A DNA stretch of 26,417 bases from Thermocaproicibacter sp002410755 (GCA_036839715.1 DAITDU010000024.1:1-26417); one strand, 5' to 3'. Shown: positions 8,001 to 15,645, counted from the first letter of the stretch. Notes: generated from the letters alone by a model not told the origin. Numbers and translations: made by a program.

Positions 8001-8603
8001 ATGGACGAAAGAATGGCTTCCAACTTGGCAGAGTGCTCAGACGGGCAGCTGGCCGGGCGGGCAAAACAGGGCGATAGTGAAGCTTTTGCCGAGCTTACAT
8101 CACGCTATCTTTCTATGATCCGTGCAAAAGTAATCCCGTTCCGTGCCGGAAGCATGGAGACGGAGGACCTGTGTCAGGAGGGCCTCCTTGGACTGCTCCG
8201 CGCAGCCCAAACTTACAACTCAAAAAATGGTGCATCATTTCGGACCTATGCGGGAGTCTGTGTGACAAACCGCGCCATTATGGCGTATCGATCTGCGATG
8301 GGGCATAAGCACGACCCAATGAGTGATTTTATTTCTCTCAGCAGTGAGGATGCACCGGAATTCCCTGCGGACGAAAGCTCTGCCAATCCGGAAACACTCC
8401 TTGACAATCGGGAAGATTTCCGCTCAATGTGCCGGTGGATTTCAAGCCTCCTTACGCCGTTGGAAGAGCGCGTGCTGAAACTGTATCTCGGCGGTTGCAG
8501 CTACCGTGAAATTGCAAAAAAAATGTCCGTAACCGAGAAGGCTGCGGACAACGCGCTTCAGCGCGCAAGGTTTAAGCTGAAGCATGCGGAACGTCCAAAA
8601 TAA
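8001..8603 (+). CDS. sigH: Sigma-70 family factor, SigH-like
   Basis: RNA polymerase sigma factor of 200 residues, most like the sporulation/transition-state sigma factor SigH. Region 2 spans about residues 26-100 (EDLCQEGLLGLLRAA, ASFRTYAGVCVTNRAI). A linker resembles the SigH linker after HKHDPMS. Region 4 (148-195) contains LTPLEERVLKLYLGGCSYREIA and a helix-turn-helix ending in DNALQRARFKLK, matching the SigH pattern ERKVLxLYLDGxSYxEI / DNALQRVKRKL. Start ATG 8001 follows a modest GGGGTGA site; an ATG at 8013 is possible. In Bacillus, SigH drives entry into sporulation. The ispDF genes nearby are also neighbours in Bacillus, though arranged differently. SigH rather than another group 3 factor is inference from motif similarity. 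Confidence 0.82.
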   Translation: MDERMASNLAECSDGQLAGRAKQGDSEAFAELTSRYLSMIRAKVIPFRAGSMETEDLCQEGLLGLLRAAQTYNSKNGASFRTYAGVCVTNRAIMAYRSAMGHKHDPMSDFISLSSEDAPEFPADESSANPETLLDNREDFRSMCRWISSLLTPLEERVLKLYLGGCSYREIAKKMSVTEKAADNALQRARFKLKHAERPK

Positions 8604-8609
8604 GAATGT

Positions 8610-9110
8610 TCAAAACGATTCTTCGCGGCGCTTCTTGCGGAGCTCGCGACGCTTTTCGCCAGCCGCCCATTCTGTTGTTTCCTCGTCTGTTTCGCAGATA
8701 AGGCGTGGCACAGGAGTTGGCTTGCCGTTTTCATCCAGTGCAACAAGAACGAGATAGGCTGTATTGACAAGCTTGCGGTCACCGTTCAGAGCTTCTACAT
8801 AGCTGTCCACACGCACTTCCATGGAAGTGTGCCCTACGTAGGTTAACCTGCCATAAAGCACAACAACATTGCCGGCATAGACTGGCGCTTTAAACTGCAA
8901 GCTGTCGATTTCCGCAGTTGTGACATTACGGCGGCAGTGCCTGCGCGCAACGGCACCGGCAACAATGTCAATCCACGCCACAAGCTGTCCGCCGAACAGA
9001 CGGTCCTGATCATTCAGGTGTGCTTTAAAAACTGGCTGCAACTGCTCGATCTTTGAGTCCGAAACATGCTTCGGCTGCATTTCTGCAGAAGAGTCTGCTG
9101 TTTTTGCCAT
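8610..9110 (-). CDS. Hotdog-fold acyl-CoA thioesterase (YciA/YkhA type)
   Basis: Predicted cytoplasmic acyl-CoA thioesterase of 166 residues. The hotdog signature is visible as NDQDRLFGGQLVAWIDIVAG, where the Asn/Asp residues form the usual active-site region, followed by the beta-rich segment with AEIDSLQFKAPVYAGNVV and HTSMEVRVDSYVE. The C-terminus is charged (EKRRELRKKRREESF). The frame is open back to 9275, but the ATG at 9110 gives the family-length protein and lies 35 bp past a good promoter; its SD (AAAGGTCG) is weak. The gene converges on sigH with only six bases between stops, leaving no room for a terminator. Natural substrate cannot be deduced. Confidence 0.85.
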   Translation of the reverse strand: MAKTADSSAEMQPKHVSDSKIEQLQPVFKAHLNDQDRLFGGQLVAWIDIVAGAVARRHCRRNVTTAEIDSLQFKAPVYAGNVVVLYGRLTYVGHTSMEVRVDSYVEALNGDRKLVNTAYLVLVALDENGKPTPVPRLICETDEETTEWAAGEKRRELRKKRREESF

Positions 9111-9144
9111 ATTATTCAATTCACGACCTTTTTTGATTTCTTTC

Positions 9145-9173
9145 ACTATAGCTCTTGTACCTGAAAAGTTCAA
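9145..9173 (-). promoter_or_regulatory. Promoter for thioesterase gene
   Basis: On the minus strand TTGAAC (9173-9168) and TATAGT (9150-9145) are separated by 17 bp. It lies in the divergent region shared with ispD, whose own promoter is not evident. Confidence 0.65.
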
Positions 9174-9202
9174 GGCCCGCTTTTGCGGAGAGGAGGAATT
9201 CT

Positions 9203-9910
9203 TTGACTTCCAGCCACTGCTGCTGTGCGGTAATTGCCGCCGCAGGCTCATCCACACGCATGAATCTGAAAACATCCAAACAATTTATCCCTTTGCTTGG
9301 TGTGCCGGTGATTGCCCGTACCCTGTCTTCATTTGAAACGGCAGAGGAAATCAGCTCAGTTGTTGTTGTCTGCCGGCCGGAAGACCGGGAGCAGATGGGA
9401 ATTGCCGTACACGGGTGCGGTGCAAAGAAGGTTGTTGCCATTGTTGCGGGTGGAAGCACGCGGCAACGTTCTGCCGCAGCAGGTGCTGCTGCGGTTCCGG
9501 CGGAGACAGAGTGGATTGCAGTGCATGACGGGGCCCGCCCGCTTATCCTTCCCAGTGAGATTGACAGGTGCGTTGCCGCTGCAAAAAAATATGGTGCTGC
9601 AGCCCTTGCCGTTCCGGTAAAAGATACCATTAAATTGACTGATGGCGACAGGTTTGTCGTTTCTACACCGCGCCGGGAACTGCTCTGGGCAGTTCAGACA
9701 CCACAGGTGTTCCGCTTAAACAGCTACCGTGAAGCCATGTGCCGCGCGGAGGCGGAGGGGATGGATTACACGGACGACTGCCAGCTCCTAGAACGGGAAG
9801 GCATACGGGTGCGCCTTTGCCGTGGAAGCTATGAAAATATTAAGTTGACGACACCGGATGACCTGATTGCCGCTGAGGCAATCCTGCGCAGGAGGGAGGA
9901 ATTTTCGTGA
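9203..9910 (+). CDS. ispD: IspD, 2-C-methyl-D-erythritol 4-phosphate cytidylyltransferase
   Basis: Third enzyme of the MEP isoprenoid pathway, converting MEP and CTP to CDP-methylerythritol; 235 residues. The nucleotide-binding loop AVIAAAGSSTRM (9-20) with KQF (26-28), GGSTRQRS (83-90), VHDGARPL (107-114), VPVKDTIK (137-144) and TPQVF (166-170) are all family signatures. Start is a TTG at 9203 placed six bases after a perfect AGGAGG (9191-9196); no in-frame ATG fits better, since one at 9155 lacks an SD and lies inside the divergent promoter region. The end overlaps ispF by four bases (GTGA). Confidence 0.94.
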   Translation: MTSSHCCCAVIAAAGSSTRMNLKTSKQFIPLLGVPVIARTLSSFETAEEISSVVVVCRPEDREQMGIAVHGCGAKKVVAIVAGGSTRQRSAAAGAAAVPAETEWIAVHDGARPLILPSEIDRCVAAAKKYGAAALAVPVKDTIKLTDGDRFVVSTPRRELLWAVQTPQVFRLNSYREAMCRAEAEGMDYTDDCQLLEREGIRVRLCRGSYENIKLTTPDDLIAAEAILRRREEFS

Positions 9911-10386
9911 GAATCGGCCACGGGTACGACGTTCACCGTTTCGCAAAAGGACGCAGGCTGGTTTTGGGCGGGGTGGAAATCCCGTACTGCCTGGGACTTT
10001 TAGGGCACTCGGATGCCGACGTGCTTCTTCATGCGGTAATGGATGCGCTGCTTGGCGCAGCAGCGCTCGGAGATATCGGGACACTTTTCCCGGACACCAG
10101 TCCTGCCTACCTGAATGCGGACAGCGCAGGGCTTCTTGCAAAAGTCTGCCGCGTTCTTGCGGAGCATGGCTACCGGATTGGAAACATTGATGCAACCGTA
10201 ATTACCCAGGAGCCAAAACTGCAACCCTATATTTTACAGATGCGCAAAAAAATTGCGGCAGTCTGCGGCATACCGGCCGGGAGCGTCAGCGTTAAGGCTA
10301 CAACAGAAGAGGGTCTCGGTTTTACCGGCTCCGGCGAGGGCATTGCCGCCCATGCCGTATGTCTGGTTGAAGAAACCAGAAAATAG
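9907..10386 (+). CDS. ispF: IspF, 2-C-methyl-D-erythritol 2,4-cyclodiphosphate synthase
   Basis: Cyclising enzyme of the MEP pathway, releasing CMP to form MEcPP; 159 residues, normal length. The metal-binding motif GYDVH near the N-terminus (Asp8, His10), the GHSDADVLLHA motif, and the C-terminal TTEEGLGFTGSGEGIA loop are diagnostic. It starts at a GTG overlapping the ispD stop, with an AGGAGG-like site just upstream (GGAGGGAGGAA). IspE, the kinase acting between IspD and IspF, is not adjacent. Confidence 0.96.
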   Translation: MRIGHGYDVHRFAKGRRLVLGGVEIPYCLGLLGHSDADVLLHAVMDALLGAAALGDIGTLFPDTSPAYLNADSAGLLAKVCRVLAEHGYRIGNIDATVITQEPKLQPYILQMRKKIAAVCGIPAGSVSVKATTEEGLGFTGSGEGIAAHAVCLVEETRK

Positions 10387-10439
10387 TCAAAAGGACTTCC
10401 CACAGCATACCCTGTTACTAAAACGGAGGGGGGATTGCT

Positions 10440-10664
10440 GTGAGCAGGCCCATAATTGTAGTCGGACCAATCACATATGCTATGAAGGGCAAGAATTTGC
10501 TTGCCCGGCACGGAATTAACTGCAGAGTGGAGCGGGTCAGCCTCAGCTCGGCTAAGAACGGATGCGGTTTTGGCATCTTTGTCCCTTACCGGACAGACGA
10601 AGCGGAGAGAATCCTGAGACAGGCAGGCATACCGGTTTCCGGCCGCTCGGAATGGGGGGCGTAA
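10440..10664 (+). CDS. DUF3343 small protein, putative Se/S carrier-like
   Basis: Small protein of 74 residues resembling the DUF3343 family, which is annotated as a putative selenium/sulfur carrier-like protein. It starts with a beta strand (RPIIVVGPITYAMKGKNLL), and the sole strongly conserved family cysteine is probably in NGCGFGIFVP; a second cysteine occurs in GINCRVERV. Start is a GTG preceded by GGAGGGGGG. The stop is three bases before the class V aminotransferase gene, so the two are almost certainly co-translated, and such pairing is common for this family. The function as a persulfide or selenide carrier is inference from the partner enzyme, not shown by the sequence. Confidence 0.8.
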   Translation: MSRPIIVVGPITYAMKGKNLLARHGINCRVERVSLSSAKNGCGFGIFVPYRTDEAERILRQAGIPVSGRSEWGA

Positions 10665-10667
10665 CCG

Positions 10668-11828
10668 ATGACGTATCTTGATAACGCCGCCACCACTTAT
10701 CCAAAGCCACGTGAAGTGCAGCAGGCCATTGCGGAGGCATTCCGCCGCTTTGGTGCCAACCCGGGCCGCGCCGGCCATGCAATGGCCATGGCGTCTTCTG
10801 AAGAGATGTACCGCTGCCGGGTTGATGCAGCTGACTTTTTTCATGCACCTGGGCCGGAATGCGTCGCCTTTACCCTAAATTGCACCAATGCAATTAACTA
10901 CGTTCTAAAAGGCCTGCTGAAGCCGGGCGACCATGCTGTCGTTTCATGTCTGGAACATAATGCTGTAATGCGTCCGCTCCATGCGCTTGCCAATACCGGT
11001 GTGACATGGACCGAAGTGCAGGTGACACCAGGCGACAATGATGCAACAGTTGCCTCTTTTCGGAGCGCCCTGCGTGAAAATACAAAACTTGTCATGTGCA
11101 CCCATGCCTCAAATGTTTGGGGCATCCGCCTGCCAGTGGAACGCATTGCTGCACTTGCGCGCCAGTATGGCATCCCGACGGCTGTAGACTGTGCTCAGTC
11201 GGCTGGCCTGCTTCCGGTTGACATGGTGGACAGCGGGATCGACTATCTCTGTATTGCGGGCCATAAGGGACTTTACGGCCCCATGGGGACCGGAATGCTC
11301 ATTACTCCGCATGGCGAAAAGCTCCCGACGCTTGTGGAAGGCGGAACAGGGACAGAATCGCTCCTGGAAGAGCAGCCGTCCGACATGCCGGAGCGGCTTG
11401 AAAGCGGAACCCAGAATATGCCCGGCATTGCCGGCCTGCATGCGGGTATCAAATTTGTACGCCGGATTGGCCGTGAACATATCTTTAACCAAGAGATGTT
11501 ACTTCTGCGCAGCCTGTACCGCCAGCTTTCCGTAATGAAAAGCGTTATTCTTTATACCCCCATCCCAGACGCAAAATATTTTGCACCGGTTCTTTCTTTC
11601 AATGTCAAAGGAATGCAAAGCGAGGAAGTCGGCCGCGAACTGAGCAGTTACGGCATTGCCGTCAGGGCCGGACTCCATTGTGCACCTGCTGCCCACCGAT
11701 TTATGGGAACACTGGAAACAGGCGCTGTGCGCGTTTGTCCGTCTGTATTCTCAACGCAGGCGGATATGGAAGCGCTTGTGTGGGCACTACGTCGGATTCT
11801 GATGAAAAAATCAGGAAGAAAGCATTGA
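10668..11828 (+). CDS. Cysteine desulfurase-like class V aminotransferase
   Basis: PLP enzyme of 386 residues in the SufS/CsdA-like branch of class V aminotransferases, predicted to remove sulfur (or selenium) from cysteine (or selenocysteine) as an enzyme-bound persulfide. Visible landmarks are YLDNAATTYPKP at the N-terminus, EHNAV (96-100), HASNVWG (146-152), VDCAQSAG (173-180), the PLP lysine in GHKGLYGP (Lys200) and the RAGLHCAP loop with candidate catalytic Cys338. It resembles the EF2568-type subfamily sometimes found with selenium-dependent hydroxylase maturation genes, though selD and hydroxylase genes are absent here. The upstream DUF3343 protein is the natural candidate acceptor. 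Confidence 0.9.
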   Translation: MTYLDNAATTYPKPREVQQAIAEAFRRFGANPGRAGHAMAMASSEEMYRCRVDAADFFHAPGPECVAFTLNCTNAINYVLKGLLKPGDHAVVSCLEHNAVMRPLHALANTGVTWTEVQVTPGDNDATVASFRSALRENTKLVMCTHASNVWGIRLPVERIAALARQYGIPTAVDCAQSAGLLPVDMVDSGIDYLCIAGHKGLYGPMGTGMLITPHGEKLPTLVEGGTGTESLLEEQPSDMPERLESGTQNMPGIAGLHAGIKFVRRIGREHIFNQEMLLLRSLYRQLSVMKSVILYTPIPDAKYFAPVLSFNVKGMQSEEVGRELSSYGIAVRAGLHCAPAAHRFMGTLETGAVRVCPSVFSTQADMEALVWALRRILMKKSGRKH

Positions 11829-11852
11829 ATCCGGGAAAAGATATGGTAAAAT
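11825..11852 (+). promoter_or_regulatory. Possible promoter for the cdaA operon
   Basis: TTGAAT (11825-11830, overlapping the preceding stop codon) and TAAAAT (11847-11852) with a 16-bp spacer lie about 40 bp before the cdaA start. No terminator is seen after the desulfurase gene, so read-through is also possible. Confidence 0.55.
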
Positions 11853-11892
11853 AAAAAAGCAGAGCTGTACTTCAGACGGGAAGGAAAAGAGT

Positions 11893-12765
11893 ATGGATAG
11901 AATCATAGCTGTATGGAATATGTTTCTCCAGCTTATCCGCCAGTTTCGACCGTCGGATGCGCTGGATATCCTGCTTGTCTCCTTTATCATCTACAGCGCA
12001 ATCAAACTGATCCGGGAGACCCGTGCGGGCCAGCTCGTAAAGGGAATTATTATTCTTCTGATTATCTGGGGCATATCTTATCTCCTCCGAATGTATATGA
12101 CGGAAACAATTCTTGCATATTTTTTCCAATATTCCCTGATTGTCCTTTTAATTGTTTTCCAGCCGGAAGTCCGCCGCGCGCTCGAACAACTTGGGCGCAG
12201 CGGAATCGGGAAAAAGGACTGGCTTATCGGTGGGTCGGACGAAGCGCTGCGCCGCCGTAAACGGGCAATCAATGCCGTTGTGGAGGCAGCAGCCCAGATG
12301 TCAAAGCAGAAAACCGGCGCACTAATGGTCTTTGAGCGTGAAACAAAACTTGGAGATATCATCGATACGGGAACGGTGATTGACGCGCTCCCGAGTCCGC
12401 CGATTATCTGTAATATTTTTTTCAATAAAGCGCCGCTTCACGACGGTGCCATGATTCTGCGCGACGGCATGGTTTATGCCGCCGGCTGCATTCTGCCCCT
12501 GACAAAAAGCGATAATGTTTCGCTTGAACTTGGCACACGCCACCGTGCCGCAATTGGCATGAGTGAAAATTCCGACGCTGTTGTTGTTGTCGTTTCGGAA
12601 GAAACAGGGCAGATTTCCGTTGTTGTAAACGGTGTCATTACGCGGAACTATACCCGTGAAACACTTCGCAGCGCCTTGGAGCAGTATCTGCTTGCTGATG
12701 GGAGAGAACAGGGTGAGAAAAAACAGGGACGGATTCCCTCAATCCGAAGGGGGAAGAAATCATGA
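11893..12765 (+). CDS. cdaA: CdaA, membrane diadenylate cyclase
   Basis: Synthesises c-di-AMP from two ATP. The 290-residue protein has three N-terminal membrane segments (about 23-38, 50-66, 72-90) followed by a DAC domain. The catalytic motifs are present: DGA at 184-186 within APLHDGAMI, and RHR at 216-218 within LGTRHRAAIG. The start ATG is preceded by GGGAAGGA. The last four bases overlap cdaR, which encodes the YbbR-domain regulator that interacts with CdaA in other Firmicutes. The usual third partner glmM does not follow. Confidence 0.96.
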   Translation: MDRIIAVWNMFLQLIRQFRPSDALDILLVSFIIYSAIKLIRETRAGQLVKGIIILLIIWGISYLLRMYMTETILAYFFQYSLIVLLIVFQPEVRRALEQLGRSGIGKKDWLIGGSDEALRRRKRAINAVVEAAAQMSKQKTGALMVFERETKLGDIIDTGTVIDALPSPPIICNIFFNKAPLHDGAMILRDGMVYAAGCILPLTKSDNVSLELGTRHRAAIGMSENSDAVVVVVSEETGQISVVVNGVITRNYTRETLRSALEQYLLADGREQGEKKQGRIPSIRRGKKS

Positions 12766-14054
12766 AGTGGAAAAAAGCCCATATTAACTGGAGCCGGTTG
12801 CTCTATAACAATAAAATAGTTATGGCTTTTTCTGTCCTCTTGGCAGTTGTCCTTTGGGCGATTATGATGTCAAATGACACACAGGACCATCCGCGTGCCA
12901 TTACGGGGGTTCCCGTACGTGTACAGATATCCGATTCATCTCAGGGCAGTGACCTTAAAATCTTTACGAAAATTGATTTTACTGCTACGGTTTATGTGAA
13001 GGGAAACAGCATGGTAGTCCCACAGCTCAAAGCTTCAGATTTTGAAGTAGTCGGCACGCTGCCAGCGAGCATTACTACAGCGGGAACCTATAATCTACAA
13101 CTTCGGGCTCAGAGTACCGGACAGAATTTCAGCTCAAACCAATATACGGTTGAGTCAATTTATCCGCAGCAGATTCTCGTTCATGTAGACCGTATGAGGG
13201 AACGCACATTTAATATCCAAAGCAGTATTTCATACAAGAAGGGCTATGAATCCGATCCATCCTACTTTGTTGGCTCTCCTGCCCTCAGTTCGGATACGGT
13301 AACAATTTCCGGACCGGAGAGCCAGGTATACCAGGTCAACCGTGTTGTTTATGAATATACAGTCAATGATACCCTTCGGGAAACAAAGAAGTTTTCCGAA
13401 GACCTTGTATTGTACGATTCAAATGGCAACAAGATTGAAAAAGGGGATATGACCATAGACCCTGATAAAATAGATGTAACAATCCCGGTCCTTCCGCGCC
13501 AGACCGTTTCTCTGAAAACGGCATTTGCAAACAAGCCCTCCGGGATTTCTATGGATGCAAACCGGGTGCAGGTTCAGCCTTCCACCATTGAAATTGCCGG
13601 CCCTAAGGATATTCTGAGCGGTCTTAACGGCAGCATTAGCCTTAACCCGATTGATTTCTCGACAATAAGCCCAACGCACAATACATTTTCCGTAAATGTG
13701 AACCTTCCGTCTACCTGCAAAAACCTCAGCAATATGCCGACGGCACATGTGACGCTGAACCTTTCGGACTTGACGACGCGGCAGATTACAGCAACATCCT
13801 TTAATGTTGCGAACCTCAGCACTGACAAGAACGCGCAGGTGAGTACAACGGGCATCCCCGTCACGGTTGTAGGGCCGGAAGCGGAGGTCTCAAAGCTGAC
13901 CGGTGCCAATATTACCGGTACGGTTGACCTTTCCGGAAAAGAAAACTTTACCGGCCAGACGGAAGCGCCGGTTACTTTTACAATTAGCAGCGCAACGTCC
14001 TGCTGGGTTTATGGAAGTTATATGGCAAATGTCAGTGTGACCGGTAAGAGTTGA
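12762..14054 (+). CDS. cdaR: CdaR, YbbR-domain regulator of CdaA
   Basis: Extracytoplasmic regulator of diadenylate cyclase, 430 residues. A short cytoplasmic N-terminus is followed by one membrane segment (about 17-37, MAFSVLLAVVLWAIMM) and then repeated YbbR-type beta-rich domains (roughly 45-130, 140-235, 240-330 and 335-425), each with the recurring pattern of a short 'VTISGP/IEIAGP/VTVVGP' strand near its end. In Bacillus and Listeria, CdaR modulates CdaA activity. Start overlaps the cdaA stop by four bases. yqeY follows 22 bp downstream with its own AGGAGG site. Confidence 0.92.
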   Translation: MKWKKAHINWSRLLYNNKIVMAFSVLLAVVLWAIMMSNDTQDHPRAITGVPVRVQISDSSQGSDLKIFTKIDFTATVYVKGNSMVVPQLKASDFEVVGTLPASITTAGTYNLQLRAQSTGQNFSSNQYTVESIYPQQILVHVDRMRERTFNIQSSISYKKGYESDPSYFVGSPALSSDTVTISGPESQVYQVNRVVYEYTVNDTLRETKKFSEDLVLYDSNGNKIEKGDMTIDPDKIDVTIPVLPRQTVSLKTAFANKPSGISMDANRVQVQPSTIEIAGPKDILSGLNGSISLNPIDFSTISPTHNTFSVNVNLPSTCKNLSNMPTAHVTLNLSDLTTRQITATSFNVANLSTDKNAQVSTTGIPVTVVGPEAEVSKLTGANITGTVDLSGKENFTGQTEAPVTFTISSATSCWVYGSYMANVSVTGKS

Positions 14055-14076
14055 CAAAAAGTAGGAGGATTTAGTT

Positions 14077-14529
14077 ATGTCTAAAATTGAAGAAGTCCGC
14101 GCAGAAATGATGAAGGCAATGAAAGATGGCGATAAAAAGCGCAAGGCTGTCCTTTCCCTTCTCCTTTCTGCCCTAAAGGCAAAATGGGTTGATAAGCATG
14201 CCGACCTGACTGTAGAAGAAGAAAATGATGTAATCCAAAAGGAAATTAAACAGACGACAGAAACAATGGAGACTGCCCCCAAAGACCGGACAGATATTAT
14301 CGAAGAGAGCAGATTTGCCCTTTCGGTGCTATCAGAATTTGCACCGAAAGCACTTTCCAAGGAAGAAATTGAGACAATTCTCCGGAATACGCTGTCTCAG
14401 CTCGGAATCAGTAAGCCAGAGTCTAAAGACAGGGGCCGCATTATGAAAGCCTTCATGCCACAGGTGAAAGGCCGGGCTGATGGTGCCGCGGTCAGCCGTA
14501 TGGTGGCAGACCTATGCAGTGGGAAATAA
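14077..14529 (+). CDS. yqeY: GatB/YqeY domain protein
   Basis: Small helical protein of 150 residues of the GatB/YqeY family, related to the tRNA-binding tail domain of the amidotransferase subunit GatB. The pattern MSKIEEVRAEMMKAMKDGDKKRKAVLSLLLSALK at the start, FAPKALSKEEIE in the middle and KGRADGAAVSRMV at the end is typical. Its precise role is unknown; a tRNA-related function is only inferred from the domain. An AGGAGG site sits eight bases before the ATG. It is the last gene before a double hairpin that ends this unit. Confidence 0.9.
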   Translation: MSKIEEVRAEMMKAMKDGDKKRKAVLSLLLSALKAKWVDKHADLTVEEENDVIQKEIKQTTETMETAPKDRTDIIEESRFALSVLSEFAPKALSKEEIETILRNTLSQLGISKPESKDRGRIMKAFMPQVKGRADGAAVSRMVADLCSGK

Positions 14530-14543
14530 AAATCTTAGTTTAA

Positions 14544-14614
14544 GTGGGCAAGCCGAAAAAGGGCCTGCCCGCTTTGAAGGGCAAAGCATCAGAAATGGTG
14601 CTTTGCCCCTTTTT
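14544..14614 (+). terminator. Tandem hairpins / terminator after yqeY
   Basis: A first hairpin (GTGGGCA 14544-14550 with TGCCCGC 14566-14572, plus GCC/GGC) lacks a T tract. A second hairpin, GGGCAAAGCA (14579-14588) with TGCTTTGCCC (14599-14608), is followed by CTTTTT and is a clear intrinsic terminator. Confidence 0.85.
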
Positions 14615-14642
14615 GTTGTTGGTGCATGAAGAAACAGTATCG

Positions 14643-14650
14643 CATATACT
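14643..14650 (+). promoter_or_regulatory. Possible mother-cell sigma -10 element for cwlJ
   Basis: CATATACT resembles the -10 sequence used by SigE/SigK (CATAnnnT). A matching -35 is weak (GCATGA at 14624-14629, 13 bp upstream), and TATACT inside it could instead serve SigA, with no good -35. cwlJ and gerQ are SigE-dependent in Bacillus, which motivates the suggestion. Confidence 0.25.
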
Positions 14651-14690
14651 GAAAAGAGGATTTTATATTACAAAAAAGCGGGGAAAAAAT

Positions 14691-15137
14691 ATGCCATATT
14701 CTACACGTGAACTGCTTGCCCGGCTGATTATGTGTGAGGCAGGCGGGGAAGGTGATACAGGCATGTATGCCGTTGCATCGGTCATTGTGAACCGCACCAA
14801 TATTCCTTATGGGGAGTTCTTCCGGGTTAGTGGCGGCGGGAATATCCGTGCCATTATAGAACAGGCCGGGCAGTTTACCTGTATGAAAGACTCAATCGGC
14901 GGTGTGTATAATCCTCAGAATGTCTACAATATGGATCCGCAGGAAATCCATTATCAGATTGCTGATTGGGCACTTTCCAACAATACGCTCGGTGCGGTCG
15001 CAAATTCACTTTTTTATTTTAACCCATACCAGCCGACATGTATTGAGTATTTTCCACCCGGTGGTGCAGGAAAGTACTACACACGTATCGGGCAGCACTG
15101 CTTTTATATTCCTACACAAAAATATGCCAAGACTTAA
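14691..15137 (+). CDS. cwlJ: CwlJ-like spore cortex-lytic hydrolase
   Basis: Predicted germination-specific cell wall hydrolase of the Hydrolase_2/SleB catalytic family, 148 residues, close to the length of Bacillus CwlJ. The catalytic-region motif is LIMCEAGGEGDTGMYAVASVIVNR (Glu in CEAGGEG is the expected catalytic acid), and the C-terminus IGQHCFYIPT matches the CwlJ ending. There is no signal peptide or peptidoglycan-binding domain, as expected for CwlJ, which reaches the cortex from the mother cell, rather than for secreted SleB. Start choice is uncertain: ATG 14691 has only GGGG nearby, while AGAGGA at 14655-14660 points to a possible ATT start at 14667. The frame open back to 14544 overlaps the terminator. 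gerQ follows after 15 bp. Confidence 0.88.
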   Translation: MPYSTRELLARLIMCEAGGEGDTGMYAVASVIVNRTNIPYGEFFRVSGGGNIRAIIEQAGQFTCMKDSIGGVYNPQNVYNMDPQEIHYQIADWALSNNTLGAVANSLFYFNPYQPTCIEYFPPGGAGKYYTRIGQHCFYIPTQKYAKT

Positions 15138-15152
15138 AGGAGGACTTTTTTC

Positions 15153-15578
15153 ATGAATTTACAGATATCTGGCTCTGATGGATTTTCCCAGTCCCAGTCA
15201 CGTATGGAACCTATGATTTCCGGTTATACGGCGGAGCAGCAAAAAGCATCTTCCGAGGTTCCTCCGGGAGTGCGTGTCCGGCAAACCCAGCCAAATGGTG
15301 CAGAGAGCCAGACACAGAGCAGAAATGACGTAATTACAGACCTCTCGCGGCCTCAGCCTATGACAACGGAGAGTTTGCAGTACCTGAACGGCTTTCTCCG
15401 TACCCAGATTGGCAGCCGCATTAAAGTGGAATTTCTTGTTGGCACAAACACATACTTGGAAAAATCAGGGAAACTTCTGGCGGTTGGCGCTAACTTTATT
15501 ATTTTACAGGAAGCGATGTCGGATGACCTGATTGTATGTGACTTCTTTAACATTAAGTTCATCACTATCTATCGCTAA
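15153..15578 (+). CDS. gerQ: GerQ-like spore coat protein
   Basis: Protein of 141 residues whose C-terminal half (about 73-141: LQYLNGFLRTQIGSRIKVE, then FIILQEAMSDDLIVCDFFNI and FITIYR) resembles the core of Bacillus GerQ/YwdL, a coat protein needed to localise CwlJ. The N-terminal half is low complexity and rich in Gln (11 in the first 76 residues), Ser and Pro, with only one Lys (Lys31). Bacillus GerQ is cross-linked by transglutaminase through N-terminal lysines, so the same mode of cross-linking is doubtful here, though the glutamines could act as acceptors. The gene has a strong AAGGAGG site and lies directly after cwlJ, which strongly supports the assignment of both. Confidence 0.85.
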   Translation: MNLQISGSDGFSQSQSRMEPMISGYTAEQQKASSEVPPGVRVRQTQPNGAESQTQSRNDVITDLSRPQPMTTESLQYLNGFLRTQIGSRIKVEFLVGTNTYLEKSGKLLAVGANFIILQEAMSDDLIVCDFFNIKFITIYR

Positions 15579-15585
15579 TGTAGCG

Positions 15586-15614
15586 TGGACTTTCCCAAAA
15601 ATCTGTGCTAAAAT
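15586..15614 (+). promoter_or_regulatory. Promoter for pgeF operon
   Basis: TGGACT (15586-15591) and TAAAAT (15609-15614) with a 17-bp spacer lie just after gerQ and about 30 bp before the pgeF start, suggesting pgeF is expressed separately from the sporulation pair. Confidence 0.5.
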
Positions 15615-15645
15615 CAGGACATTGCAAAGGAGCCGGAAGAAAAGA

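Noticed and set aside
7844..8023. 60-codon N-terminal extension of comM
   Set aside because: It lies across the comM promoter, lacks similarity to the family and has no SD, while 7843 has a strong one.
14544..14690. 49-residue N-terminal extension on CwlJ
   Set aside because: It would begin inside the yqeY terminator and adds no signal peptide; the family starts near the ATG at 14691.
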